Made by a program: the position numbers and the translations under genes | Part shown: in pieces, positions 8,752 through 17,567 of the stretch | Layout: each line of letters opens with the position of its first letter | Numbering within the stretch: position 1 is the first letter of the stretch | NCBI GenBank assembly: GCA_003221515.1 | Contig: QHSI01000062.1 | Coordinates: 1-32,966, forward strand | Length of the DNA stretch: 32,966 nucleotides | Origin: Candidatus Rokuibacteriota bacterium | GTDB taxonomy: Bacteria > Methylomirabilota > Methylomirabilia > Rokubacteriales > CSP1-6 | Direction of reading: 5' to 3' | The notes under the pieces: generated by a model | The model's input: only the letters and a program-made list of their open reading frames with translations | The model's database searches: none | Told to the model about the DNA's origin: nothing

Positions 8752-10023
8752 ATGAATGACCGGCGACTCAAGTGGACCCTGCTGACGGCGTCTGTGGCGT
8801 GGATTCTCTCCAGCTCGGGGGTGCAGGCGCAGCAAGCAGCGCCCGGCGAGTTGGAAGCACTCAAGAAACTGATACAGGAAGTCGTTTCAGAGAACCAGGA
8901 TCTCAAGAAACGGGTCCGCGACCTGGAAGAAGCGATGAAGGCCCGGGGCCCGGCGGAGGGAACCAAGGAGGTCGGGGTAGCGCCGGCGGCACCGGCCGAG
9001 CCGACCGCGCCGGAGGTTCCCCCCGGGCCGCCCAAGGCCGCCCGGGAAAAGATCCAGCTCGGAGGCGCGATCGAGGTCGAAGCCGGGCTACGCAAGGACT
9101 TCGCCCGCATCCGATCGAGTGACTTCGCGCTCGCGACGGCCGAGTTCGACTTCGAGGCCGACGTGGTCGACTGGGCCAAGGCGGAGCTCTCGCTTCAGTG
9201 GGACAGCGCCAACGACACGATCACCGTGAACGAGGCGCTGATCACCTTCGCCAAGCCGACGCTGCTTCCGGTCTATCTCAAGACCGGCCGAGGGATCGTG
9301 CCGTTCGGCGTCTCGACCGGGACCACGGTGGCGGCGCGGTTCGAGGAGTCGTTGACGATCACCGGACCGCTGACCATCGAGGCGTTCGAGGCCAAGGAGG
9401 ACTATGTGCTGCTCGGCGCCAAGAGCCACGGGTTCTCCGCGGGCGCCTATGTCTACGACGGGACGACCGACAACCGAAAGAGGGGAAAGCACCTCGAGCA
9501 CTATGGCGGCACCATTGGCTATGGGATCAAGACCGATCTCCTATCCTTCGACGTCGGCGTCGACTGGATCGACTCTGTCTTCGATACCGACGGCTTGACC
9601 GCGGCCTTCGCCGAACTACAGAAGCGCCCGAGGCGCGCGTATACCCCGGGCATCTCGGTGCACGGGAGGCTCGGCATGTTCGGATTTTCGCTCATCGCTG
9701 AATACGATGGAGCCACGAGGAGAGTTCACGTCGCGCGGGCAAGGCAAGATCTCAAGACCATGCCCGAGGCGTGGCAGATCGAGCTCGGCTACATGACGAA
9801 GATGTTCGGGATCAGGCCGTACGTCGCGTTCAACTACTCGCGGACGACCGACATGTGGGGCGCGTTTCCTGAGCGAAGACTGCTCGGGACCGTCGGGAGT
9901 TGGATCACCGACAACATCCGACTCGGGCTAGAGTACAGCCACGAGGACGACTATCCAATAGTTCAGAAGGGTACCGGGAAATACTCGGACGGGTGGCTCC
10001 TTCGATTGACCTATGAATGGTGA
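8752..10023 (+). CDS. LbtU-like outer-membrane porin
   Basis: Predicted outer-membrane beta-barrel resembling the LbtU siderophore-porin family, whose Legionella member takes up legiobactin without TonB. Start 8752 is preferred because CGGGAG at 8738-8743 lies eight bases upstream; GTG 8722 and ATG 8746 are in frame but fit less well. The 423 residues comprise a signal peptide (1-27, cut after GVQA), a heptad-like coiled coil (about 32-63, LKKLIQEVVSENQDLKKRV), an Ala/Pro/Glu linker (64-95) and a barrel opening with KIQLGGAIEVEAG. Alternating aromatic strands continue to the C-terminal LLRLTYEW, which ends in an aromatic residue as barrel proteins do. The coiled coil followed by a short linker and barrel fits the family. 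The substrate is not shown; with metal-type pumps upstream, a metal or metallophore is plausible. Confidence 0.7.
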   Translation: MNDRRLKWTLLTASVAWILSSSGVQAQQAAPGELEALKKLIQEVVSENQDLKKRVRDLEEAMKARGPAEGTKEVGVAPAAPAEPTAPEVPPGPPKAAREKIQLGGAIEVEAGLRKDFARIRSSDFALATAEFDFEADVVDWAKAELSLQWDSANDTITVNEALITFAKPTLLPVYLKTGRGIVPFGVSTGTTVAARFEESLTITGPLTIEAFEAKEDYVLLGAKSHGFSAGAYVYDGTTDNRKRGKHLEHYGGTIGYGIKTDLLSFDVGVDWIDSVFDTDGLTAAFAELQKRPRRAYTPGISVHGRLGMFGFSLIAEYDGATRRVHVARARQDLKTMPEAWQIELGYMTKMFGIRPYVAFNYSRTTDMWGAFPERRLLGTVGSWITDNIRLGLEYSHEDDYPIVQKGTGKYSDGWLLRLTYEW

Positions 10024-10040
10024 TCAACGCCCTATCCGGA

Positions 10041-10115
10041 TGGTGGCGGTGGGAGGAATTGAACCTCCGACACGGGGCTTATGAGACCCCTGCTCTGCCG
10101 CTGAGCTACACCGCC
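10041..10115 (-). tRNA. tRNA-Met (anticodon CAT), elongator type
   Basis: Read on the minus strand this is a full cloverleaf. The seven-pair acceptor stem GGCGGTG/CACCGCC is perfect. The D arm is GCTC...GAGC, and the anticodon stem GGGGT/GCCCC (last pair T-G) carries loop CTCATAA with anticodon CAT. The T arm is GGAGG TTCAATT CCTCC, the discriminator base is A, and the 3' CCA is encoded (10041-10043). Acceptor pairing at position 1-72 rules out the initiator type. CAT could also be the lysidine-modified tRNA-Ile2; the acceptor pairs do not settle it, but Met is likelier. A TAGAAT hexamer on the minus strand (10149-10154) could be its -10, though no good -35 is visible. The gene ends 17 bases from the porin stop, in convergent orientation. 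Confidence 0.95.
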
Positions 10116-11247
10116 GATCCTAGGAAGGTCGACCAGTTGCAGGACGAGATTCTACCGCAGACCCCCCGGTCATGCCCGAAAACATGCCCAAACCGAGCTT
10201 ATTCGCGGCCGCCCGCTTGTCCGCAACCGCCTCGAGACGTTCGGGGGGTACACGGCGTATCAGATGGATCCGGACTGCCGAGCCATCCTACAGGTTCTGA
10301 AATCACCCACACGACTTTACGAAGACCCGGTAAAACAAGAGCGGCTCGCGACTAAGCTCCCATCGGTCGCGTTCCCCAACGGCAACCGCGGGATCGGGCC
10401 GCACGACATCGCGATGCTCGGAGTCGGCAGCGCCCACGTGACGATCGGGCTCGAAGGAAGACTCAGCGCTCGCGACAGGCTCCTACCAGGATCAGGTGCC
10501 CACTGGGAACCAGGCTCTCTGCGATGCGCGGGAGCACACCGTGCTAGTCAAACCAGTGAAAGGCCTCTGCCGCAACGACGGCGGCATACGCCCTTCGACT
10601 CAACGGGCCTCCTCCCCGTGACAACGTGCAAGGTGCACGGGTCAACGAGTCACGACTACAACGGTAGTTCCCACAAGGCCGCAGGCCCCTCCACCTGTCC
10701 TCCAGCGCGGCAAGTCGGCTGCCACGAACAAAGGAAGGATCGTATTGCTGGAAACTCGGCAAATCTGTTTGCGGAAATCCCCGGAAGGGCCACAACGAGA
10801 CACCGAAACGTGTGAGGAGGAGTGGACATTTCCGGCCAGCTGGACATTTCCGGCCCCCGTTGCGGCGGGGAACAACCCGGCTCTTGGAATTCCAGAAGAC
10901 TTAGGGAGACCTCAGCGTCCGGTCTGACGACGGTCTCGTTTCACAGGAAAGAGTTACCGGATCCGGCGCTTGAGATTTCCGGAAGACGCTCTGACTTGAC
11001 GCTCTGGTTCAGTGGCCACACGCGACGTCCCAGATCTCCGACTTCGACAGAGCTCGACTCGATTGGCATGCGTTGTGCCCCTCTGCTTCGGCGATGGAAG
11101 AATCGCTGGACGTTGCTGAAACGTTGAACGGCTTCGATCGGACCGGCCAGTCCCGTGGCAGGCTCGCGGGCGATGCCAAGGCGTTGCAGTGCGCGTCGGT
11201 CGACTCGCCCGTGCTGGTGCTCGGGCTTCCGCGCACATCCTCAGCGA
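10116..11247. other. 1.1-kb region with no supportable gene
   Basis: The open frames here (the longest about 180 codons, 10264-10815) have no start signal, no recognisable domain and Ser/Arg/Pro-rich random-looking composition. GC is visibly lower than in neighbouring genes, with stretches such as CTGAAATCACC and GGTAAAACAAG. The only structure noticed is a 15-base direct repeat (see the repeat entry) and a short peptide frame ending at 11255 with VLVLGLP. It may hold a decayed insertion or a dead gene. Confidence 0.6.
10823..10855 (+). repeat. Direct repeat TGGACATTTCCGGCC x2, possible IS21-type end remnant
   Basis: The 15-mer TGGACATTTCCGGCC occurs at 10823-10837 and again at 10841-10855, a period of 18 bases. 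Pairs of TGGACA-type repeats occur near the ends of IS21-family elements, and the surrounding 1.1 kb is gene-free with unusual composition. No IstA or IstB coding remnant was recognised, so the link to an insertion sequence is a guess. Confidence 0.3.
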
Positions 11248-13236
11248 ATGACTGATACCGATATGCATCTAGACCGAGACCGGGAGGCCGGACGAGAGCG
11301 GGGGTCGTCGACCGTCGAGTGGCTCTGTGTCATTGGGTTGATCCTCACGATCCTGACCGCCGAGGCACGCGGAGAGCCGGTGGATCCCGGCTCGCGCGTG
11401 GTATCTCTGACTTCGATCGTCCGCCTCGCGGCGCCGGTCAGCGCGCAGGCCATCCGCCTCCCGATCCATCCGGGACTAACTCCGCAGGCTCTCACCGCCC
11501 GCGTCGCGCTGGCTCCGGGAATCGAGTCTGGCGCGCTCAGGGTCGAGGCTGAAGGCCGAGCCATTGTGACGCTACCCCTGGATCACGCTCACGACCGTAT
11601 CATGATCCCGCTCGCGGGAGTGGTCCCGATGAGCGGCTGGCTCGAGCTCACGTTCCGGGCCACGACCGTCGTGGCGCGGACCGCATGCCATACTCCGAAC
11701 ATCGCAGGTGCCGTCGAGCTCTCGGCGTTTGAACTCTCGCTCGGCGAATCGCCGATTCCTCCACGAAGCACCGCGGAGTTCTGGCCGCCGGATCTCAACA
11801 GGCTCGACGTGTACCTGCCCGCGAGTGCGGAGCTTGGCGAGGCGACCGCCGCTTTGACGCTCTCGGCTTTCGCTGCCCGATTGGGGACAGAGCACCCCGT
11901 GCGGATCAACGTGCGGGTGCTCGATCAAGCACTGCCGGGTGGCCCCGCCGACGCCTCGTCCCGGACCGTCGTTATTCGAAGCGCGGCGGCCACCCAGACG
12001 CGGTTGATCGACGGCGCCGGCACCGCGGATGGGGAGTGGCCTCCACTCCTCGTGACCGCGCCCGCCCCCGAGCTACCCGCTGCCGTGGAGGCCCTCATCG
12101 GAGTCGCCCCGGCACCTGGGACGCGAAGCCGCGAGCAATGGAGCTTCGAGGCGCTAGGGCGTCGCGCCGATCAACTCCAGGCCACGAGGGCGGCGGACGT
12201 ACACATCCGCTTCTCCCAGGCCGATGTCGGCGGACCGATCACCGCCGCGGGAATCCGGCTGGTTGGCCGCCACGCGGGCGCGCCGTACGGGGCGCGCCTG
12301 CTCGTCCTCATCAACGGTAGACTCGTGCACTCCATGCCGCTCTCCGGGGCGGGACGCTTCGACCTCTACCGCGACATCCCAGGCGTGCTCATGGCGCGTG
12401 ACAACGACGTGATCGTGCGAGTGTCCGGTGGGTCAGCGCCCGCCTCGTGCGGCGGCGACGCCTTTGTCGTTCAGCTCGATGCGGTCTCATACGTTGACGT
12501 CACCCACGGACAGGCGCTGCCTGTCGGCTTTGAACGCTTCCCCCAGGCCTTTTTGCCGGAATTCGACGTGAGTGTGGACGACGGTAGCGTCGAGGGCCTC
12601 GCAATCGCCGCGCAAATCATCGCGGCCCTCCAGCGAGGAACCCGCACACCGCTGCGCCCGCGCATGGTGCGCTGGGACGCCGCCCGCGCGGGCGGCCGAC
12701 CGTGGCTCGCGGTCGCCCGGCGCCCCGAGAGCACCCGCGATCTCGCGCTGCCGTTGAAGCCGGCACCGTTCCGGATCCTGGATAGCCACGGCAATGAGCT
12801 CGTTCGTCTCGATGCCAAAACCCGCTTCGCCGAGCTGGTGGCCTTCACCGTCCAGGGCCGCGACGCGTTGCTCGTGACTCACCGCGACTGGCCCGACAGT
12901 GCGACCGTCCTTGGCGCCGCGCTGGCGACGCCGAGCGGGTGGGCGGGGCTCAGTGGCAACGTCTGGGTCGTTCCCGCCGACGGCCTGGCCTTCGCGATGC
13001 GACTCGAGGGGCGCGCCGGCCTCGAAGCGGCACCGCTCGTCCAGGAAGTATTGCCGATCCGGCTCGGGCTGCGGCGGGCGGCTTTCGGCATCGCGTTCGC
13101 AAGCGTGATGCTCTTCCTTGGTTGGGTCTACCCGCGTGTGGTGCGGGAGCATTCACCGCTCCGCCGGTCAGGCGACGAGGGCGGGACCCTCGCGGTCCCG
13201 GCCCTGCGCAGCGGCCAGCTCGAAGCCAACCAATGA
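11248..13236 (+). CDS. BcsB-like polysaccharide synthase partner, membrane-anchored periplasmic protein
   Basis: The 662-residue protein resembles BcsB, the periplasmic partner that sits beside the cellulose synthase catalytic subunit. Features are an N-terminal hydrophobic segment (about residues 28-45), two long beta-rich regions and BcsB-like blocks: EFWPPDLNRLDVYLPASA, GRLVHSMPLSGAGRFDLYRDIP and VQLDAVSYVDV. A C-terminal transmembrane helix follows (about 611-630, AAFGIAFASVMLFLGWVYP) with a short basic tail. The start at 11248 is followed by an alternative ATG five codons on; no clear ribosome site favours one. The frame is open further upstream, but that part looks non-coding. Its stop overlaps the glycosyltransferase start (ATGA), as for bcsA/bcsB pairs, although the order here is B before A. 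The polymer made is unknown. Confidence 0.72.
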   Translation: MTDTDMHLDRDREAGRERGSSTVEWLCVIGLILTILTAEARGEPVDPGSRVVSLTSIVRLAAPVSAQAIRLPIHPGLTPQALTARVALAPGIESGALRVEAEGRAIVTLPLDHAHDRIMIPLAGVVPMSGWLELTFRATTVVARTACHTPNIAGAVELSAFELSLGESPIPPRSTAEFWPPDLNRLDVYLPASAELGEATAALTLSAFAARLGTEHPVRINVRVLDQALPGGPADASSRTVVIRSAAATQTRLIDGAGTADGEWPPLLVTAPAPELPAAVEALIGVAPAPGTRSREQWSFEALGRRADQLQATRAADVHIRFSQADVGGPITAAGIRLVGRHAGAPYGARLLVLINGRLVHSMPLSGAGRFDLYRDIPGVLMARDNDVIVRVSGGSAPASCGGDAFVVQLDAVSYVDVTHGQALPVGFERFPQAFLPEFDVSVDDGSVEGLAIAAQIIAALQRGTRTPLRPRMVRWDAARAGGRPWLAVARRPESTRDLALPLKPAPFRILDSHGNELVRLDAKTRFAELVAFTVQGRDALLVTHRDWPDSATVLGAALATPSGWAGLSGNVWVVPADGLAFAMRLEGRAGLEAAPLVQEVLPIRLGLRRAAFGIAFASVMLFLGWVYPRVVREHSPLRRSGDEGGTLAVPALRSGQLEANQ

Positions 13237-15095
13237 GCGCGACGGACACGGGCGTTCGACCGCGCCGGCTTGGTGAGCTTCTCGTAGAGCGGGGGCTCGT
13301 GTCGGACAAGGACCTCGCCCGGGCGCTCGCGCTCCAGCGCCGCACCTGCGACCCGCTCGGCGGAATCCTGCTCGCGCTCGGCCTGGTGCGTCGCTACGAC
13401 CTCTACCACACGCTTTCGGAGCTGTGGGAGCTACCGTTCGTCGATCTCAGCCGAGAGCCGGCCGACCGGGTGCTGCTCCAGAGCCTGCCGATGGAGTTGA
13501 TGATCCGGGAGCGCTTCGTCCCGGTGACAAAGGCGGGCGCGCAAGTCACCGTCGCGGTCGCCCGCCGGCCCGATGCCGCACTGGAGGAAACCCTCCGGCA
13601 GGCGCTCGGCGACGTCCCAGTCACCTACCGCGTCACCACCGACTGGGACATCGACCACGCCATCCGGCAAACGTTCCGTCAAGAACTGATCGACGGCGCG
13701 ACCTATGGGCTGTTCTTCCGTAACCCGGAGGATTCGGCACACTCCGTGTTCACCCGTTCCCAGTTCGCCGTCCTGGTTGGCGCCGTGGTGGCGGCGCTCG
13801 GCGCGCTCTACGTCGCGCCCCTGCCCGTCCTCATCGTGCTTAACCTCTTCATCAGCCTTGCGTTCCTCGTCAGTATCGTGTTCAAGGTCGCCGTCTCCTT
13901 CGTCGGGGCGGCCCCCGAGCGCTGGGAGACGATCACCGCCGATGACGTGACACGGCTCGAGGATCACGACCTACCGCTCTACACGGTCCTGGTGCCGGTC
14001 TACCACGAAGCGTCGGTCGTGCAACAGGTGCTGCGGAATCTCTCACGTCTCGACTACCCGAAGAGCAAGCTCGAGATCCTCATCCTCCTCGAGGAGGACG
14101 ACGTCGATACGATCGCCGCCGCCAAGGCGGCACAGCCGCCTGGCAACGTCCGGTTCGTGATCGTCCCGGACCAGGTGCCGAAGACGAAGCCCAAGGCGCT
14201 CAACGTGGGTCTGTACTTTGCCCGGGGTGAGTACCTGGTGATCTACGACGTCGAGGATCGGCCCGACCCCGACCAGCTCAAGAAGTCGGTCGTGGCCTTT
14301 CGCGACGGCCCCGCGAACCTGGCGTGCGTGCAGGCCGCGTTGAACTACTACAACGCGAACGAAAATCTGTTGACCCGCATGTTCACGCTCGAATACTCGT
14401 ACTGGTTCGATTACCTGCTTCCCGGCCTTCACAAGCTCGCGCTGCCGATCCCGCTGGGAGGAACCAGCAACCATTTCCGCACGGAGATCCTGCGCCGCCT
14501 TGGCGCCTGGGATCCGTTCAACGTCACCGAGGATGCCGATCTCGGCGCGCGCGCGTCCGCACGAGGCTACAGCGTCGGCATGATCAACTCCACGACGTAC
14601 GAAGAGGCCAACACGCACGTGGGCAACTGGATCCGCCAGCGCTCGCGATGGATCAAAGGGTTCATGCAGACGACGCTGGTGTTCCTGCGGAAGCCGGCGG
14701 TCCTCGTGCGCCAGATCGGGTTGATCCCGACTCTGAGCTTCCTCGCGTTGGTGGCCGGGACTCCAGTCACGTTCTTGATGACGGTGCCGATGTGGGCGCT
14801 CTACGTCACCTGGCTGGTGCGTGGGACGAACGCGCTGAACCCGCTGTTTCCGCCGGCGATCCTCTATCTGAGCCTCTTCAACTTCCTGGTCGGCAACATG
14901 TTGGCCACGTACCTTGGCATGCTGGCGGTCTTCCGGCGGCGTCAGTACGGGCTGATCTTCTGGGCGCTCGCCACACCGGTCTACTGTGTCCTGCATTCCA
15001 TCGCCGCCTCGAAGGCGGTGTGGCAGCTGTTCACGCGACCCTTCTACTGGGAGAAAACCACGCATGGCCTCAGCCGCGTCCGCGCGCCGCGCTGA
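13233..15095 (+). CDS. Family 2 glycosyltransferase with N-terminal MshEN-type c-di-GMP domain
   Basis: Processive-type inner-membrane glycosyltransferase of 620 residues. Residues 12-35 and 41-64 are two 24-residue copies of the MshEN pattern (RLGELLVERG... and PLGGILLALG...), separated by exactly five residues as in c-di-GMP-binding MshEN domains. Two membrane helices follow (about 176-215). The GT-A domain begins with LYTVLVPVYHEAS (about 248), has the Asp motif DVEDRPD (about 338), the TED base motif in NVTEDADLG (about 431) and the QxxRW motif RQRSRW (about 467). Several helices follow to the end. There is no PilZ domain. E. coli NfrB is a known MshEN-containing glycosyltransferase controlled by c-di-GMP. 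The start at 13233 overlaps the BcsB-like stop; longer readings of the frame would overlap that gene. The next gene starts inside its 3' end. Confidence 0.88.
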   Translation: MSATDTGVRPRRLGELLVERGLVSDKDLARALALQRRTCDPLGGILLALGLVRRYDLYHTLSELWELPFVDLSREPADRVLLQSLPMELMIRERFVPVTKAGAQVTVAVARRPDAALEETLRQALGDVPVTYRVTTDWDIDHAIRQTFRQELIDGATYGLFFRNPEDSAHSVFTRSQFAVLVGAVVAALGALYVAPLPVLIVLNLFISLAFLVSIVFKVAVSFVGAAPERWETITADDVTRLEDHDLPLYTVLVPVYHEASVVQQVLRNLSRLDYPKSKLEILILLEEDDVDTIAAAKAAQPPGNVRFVIVPDQVPKTKPKALNVGLYFARGEYLVIYDVEDRPDPDQLKKSVVAFRDGPANLACVQAALNYYNANENLLTRMFTLEYSYWFDYLLPGLHKLALPIPLGGTSNHFRTEILRRLGAWDPFNVTEDADLGARASARGYSVGMINSTTYEEANTHVGNWIRQRSRWIKGFMQTTLVFLRKPAVLVRQIGLIPTLSFLALVAGTPVTFLMTVPMWALYVTWLVRGTNALNPLFPPAILYLSLFNFLVGNMLATYLGMLAVFRRRQYGLIFWALATPVYCVLHSIAASKAVWQLFTRPFYWEKTTHGLSRVRAPR

Positions 15096-16527
15096 GCTGC
15101 GGCAGAATCCGACGGCCGGCCCCCTGGCGGCCGCCGGCGTCTTCTTCTTCCTGGCCGCAGCGCTGACGTACCGCGCAGACGTCAGCCTGTGGCTCAGCCA
15201 TCATCATGCGCACGTGATCGAGAAGGCACTGCTCGTGCTCGATCGGGGACGGCTCGAGCTCATCGGCTTCTTCTACCCCCCGCTGCCGTTCCTGCTCATG
15301 CTCTCCTGGCCGAGCCCTGTCTTCGCCGGCCTGCTCGCCGCCGGCTGCGGCGCGGGCCTCGTCTGGATCCTTACCCGTGAACTGTCGTGCCTGCCCTTCC
15401 CGCGCCCGGCGTCGTTCGGTTTGCTGCTGGGCCTGGCGACACCGACGACGTTCTTCCTGTTCACGCAGTCGCTCTGGGAGGCGCTTCTGTTGGTCCTGCT
15501 CGTCGTCGCGCGGACTCAGTGCGTCGAGTTCGTCTCGCGCGGGAACACCCGGGCTCTATTCATCGCCGGGCTCGCGCTCGGCCTAGCCTTCCTGGCGAAC
15601 TATTACGTCCTGCTCTTTACCCTGCCGTACGCGTTCACGATGCTCTTGTTCGTGCGCACGACGCGGCGCGGGGCTGGCGTGGCCGCCGCCTTCGTGCTGG
15701 TCTTTCCCATGGTGGCGACGATCCTCGGCTGGATGTACCTGAGCTGGGTCTTCACCGGCGAGCCCCTCGCGTTCACGCGCGACCCCGCGTCGAGTATGTT
15801 TGCGTTCCTCAAACCCGACGGCGCGGACCTGCCGACGGGCTGGTCGGCCGCGCTTAGGGCGACGGCGCACGACGTGCGGATGGCGCCAGTCTACATGGTA
15901 GTGGCGGTGGTCGTCGCGTGGTACCGGCCGTTCCGACTACTCACCCTCGTCGTCTGCGCGGTGTTCGTGCTCGTCTTACGGACGTTCGGCTTCGTGTTTC
16001 CTGACTACCTCGCCACGGTCACCTTTACCGTCGTGGCCCTAGCTTCGCTGCCGCCACGCACCCCGCGGCAGCTCTGGCCGCTCCTCCTGGTCACCGCCCT
16101 GCTGCAGTTCGGGCTCGGATGGGCGCTGCCGCTTCGTGGCGAGCCAGCTGCGTGGCAGAACGCGGTCACCTCGGGCGAGGTGACGCCGGAAGACCGGGAG
16201 GAGACTGCGATCGGCCAATCTCTCAACCAACGACCGGCTCGCTCCGTTCTTATCGACGATCGCGTCGGCTATCGGATCATTGCCCGCGCCGGGACGGCAC
16301 GCCCCTTCCTCACGCCAGTGGATGGCCTCTACGCGCTGGCCGTGAGCCAGCCCGCTCGATTCGTTCCCTCTATGCTCGCGCCGGTGGGCCGTGCGCATGT
16401 CGTCGAGGCTGCCGGCCAGTCCCCAGCCGGCGCGCACCCCGGCTTGCGGCTCACCAGGGCCTGGTCGACGTGGTGCCTCTACGAGTCGACCACCAGCCGA
16501 GCCACCCTGGGACCCCAAATACGTTGA
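15064..16527 (+). CDS. Polytopic membrane protein, GT-C-type glycosyltransferase-like
   Basis: A 487-residue integral membrane protein with about ten hydrophobic segments. The first periplasmic stretch carries HHHAHVIEKALLVLD and then IGFFYPPLPFLLML. The position and the YPPL motif resemble the first loop of GT-C enzymes that use lipid-linked sugars, but the classic DE/DD motif is not obvious. The last 130 residues are soluble and contain IDDRVGYRIIARAG. The start ATG at 15064 lies 32 bases inside the preceding glycosyltransferase gene; an in-frame ATG at 14986 would add a Pro/Arg-rich stretch and is rejected. Tight overlap implies co-expression with the synthase, so a role in modifying or assembling its polymer is likely. 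The exact reaction is not known. Confidence 0.72.
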   Translation: MASAASARRAELRQNPTAGPLAAAGVFFFLAAALTYRADVSLWLSHHHAHVIEKALLVLDRGRLELIGFFYPPLPFLLMLSWPSPVFAGLLAAGCGAGLVWILTRELSCLPFPRPASFGLLLGLATPTTFFLFTQSLWEALLLVLLVVARTQCVEFVSRGNTRALFIAGLALGLAFLANYYVLLFTLPYAFTMLLFVRTTRRGAGVAAAFVLVFPMVATILGWMYLSWVFTGEPLAFTRDPASSMFAFLKPDGADLPTGWSAALRATAHDVRMAPVYMVVAVVVAWYRPFRLLTLVVCAVFVLVLRTFGFVFPDYLATVTFTVVALASLPPRTPRQLWPLLLVTALLQFGLGWALPLRGEPAAWQNAVTSGEVTPEDREETAIGQSLNQRPARSVLIDDRVGYRIIARAGTARPFLTPVDGLYALAVSQPARFVPSMLAPVGRAHVVEAAGQSPAGAHPGLRLTRAWSTWCLYESTTSRATLGPQIR

Positions 16528-16572
16528 CGGCGGCGCGCGCGTTCCCCTAAGCTCGTCGCGGACCAGTCGAGC

Positions 16573-17433
16573 GTGATCTCCTGCACGCGGCTCACGAGGC
16601 GATTCCTGCTGCTCGTGGGGTTGGCCGCCGGCCTCGACTTGACGGCGGCGGCGCGTCCCGCGCACGCCGGGGCCTGGACGCTTCCGGAATCGGAGGCGCA
16701 GGTCATTCTCAACACCCTGTACTACCAGGCGACCGACGAGTTCACGCGGGGCGGACACAGGCGGTCGTTCTCGGACGACGGCAAGTTCACCAAGCTGGAG
16801 CTCAATCCCTACATCGAGTACGGGTTGCGCGACGACCTGACGCTGGTCCTCAATCTGTTCGCGCGCCGCGTGGAATTCTCCAACAACTTCGGAAGCGACG
16901 CGAACTTCGGTGTGGCCGATCCCGAGATCGCGCTCCGCTATCGGCTGAGCGCACCAGAATCGCTGACCGTATGGTCGGTGCAGGGGCTGATCAAGCTTCC
17001 CGTCGCGGCCCCCCACGGCACACCCCCACTGGGAAACGAGCAAACCGATGTGGAGGGGCGCTTGCTGGTCGGGCGCAGCTTCTCGATCGGCCCTCGCTGG
17101 GCCTACTGGGATCTCGAGGTCGCCTATCGGTTCCGCGACGAGGAGCCGGCCGACGAGATCCGGTTGGACGCCACGCTCGGCGTGTGGCTCACCGAGCGTT
17201 GGTTGGTGATCGGCCAGTTCTTCGGCATCCGCGGCCTGCGGAACGGCACGCCGATCGCGACGCACAACAACCCCACCATCGATCCCAATTTCGATCTCTA
17301 CAAGGCACAGCTCTCGGTCGTCTACACGCTGACGAAAACGGTGCGACTGCAGGTCGGCTATTTGCGGGATCTCGCGGGCCGCAACACCGGCGCTGGCCAG
17401 GCCGCGCTCTTCGCAGTGTGGTTCAGATTCTGA
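16573..17433 (+). CDS. Outer-membrane beta-barrel protein (transporter / Phenol_MetA_deg-like)
   Basis: Predicted outer-membrane barrel of 286 residues with a signal peptide (cleavage after HAG, about residue 33). Repeated amphipathic strands follow, and the protein ends in AVWFRF, the terminal Phe typical for BAM-inserted barrels. The layout, with an early strand pair, a block IEYGLRDDLTLVLNLFAR, then GVADPEIALRYRL and a proline/glycine loop LIKLPVAAPHGTPP, resembles the MetA-pathway-of-phenol-degradation family, whose members are mostly uncharacterised. The start is GTG at 16573, 45 bases after the previous gene. An ATG does not occur close by. As the last gene of the polysaccharide block it might export the polymer or bind it, but no periplasmic TPR part like that of BcsC is present. 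Confidence 0.65.
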   Translation: MISCTRLTRRFLLLVGLAAGLDLTAAARPAHAGAWTLPESEAQVILNTLYYQATDEFTRGGHRRSFSDDGKFTKLELNPYIEYGLRDDLTLVLNLFARRVEFSNNFGSDANFGVADPEIALRYRLSAPESLTVWSVQGLIKLPVAAPHGTPPLGNEQTDVEGRLLVGRSFSIGPRWAYWDLEVAYRFRDEEPADEIRLDATLGVWLTERWLVIGQFFGIRGLRNGTPIATHNNPTIDPNFDLYKAQLSVVYTLTKTVRLQVGYLRDLAGRNTGAGQAALFAVWFRF

Positions 17434-17567
17434 GGCGACCGCGCACGCCTCGCACCGCCGATCTCCGGTAGGACGAAGGGCCGCAGCACCGGATTTTACC
17501 GCGGGCCCTCCGATCGTGCGAGAAAACATCACGCGCCGAGAGCGCCGCGATCACGTAGCATGCGTCC

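Noticed and set aside
10017-10355. Plus-strand ORF with WRWEELNLRHGAYETPALPL
   Set aside because: This is the familiar artefact of translating a tRNA on the wrong strand; the tRNA-Met(CAT) cloverleaf at 10041-10115 explains it.
11073-11255. 60-codon frame ending SPVLVLGLPRTSSAND, sulfotransferase-like VLVLGLPR
   Set aside because: The similarity is a single short motif and the rest does not fit; at most a remnant, so not called.
12939-13232. N-terminal extension of the glycosyltransferase
   Set aside because: It lies out of frame over the BcsB-like coding sequence and is Arg/Pro-rich; the ATGA overlap at 13233 is the natural start.
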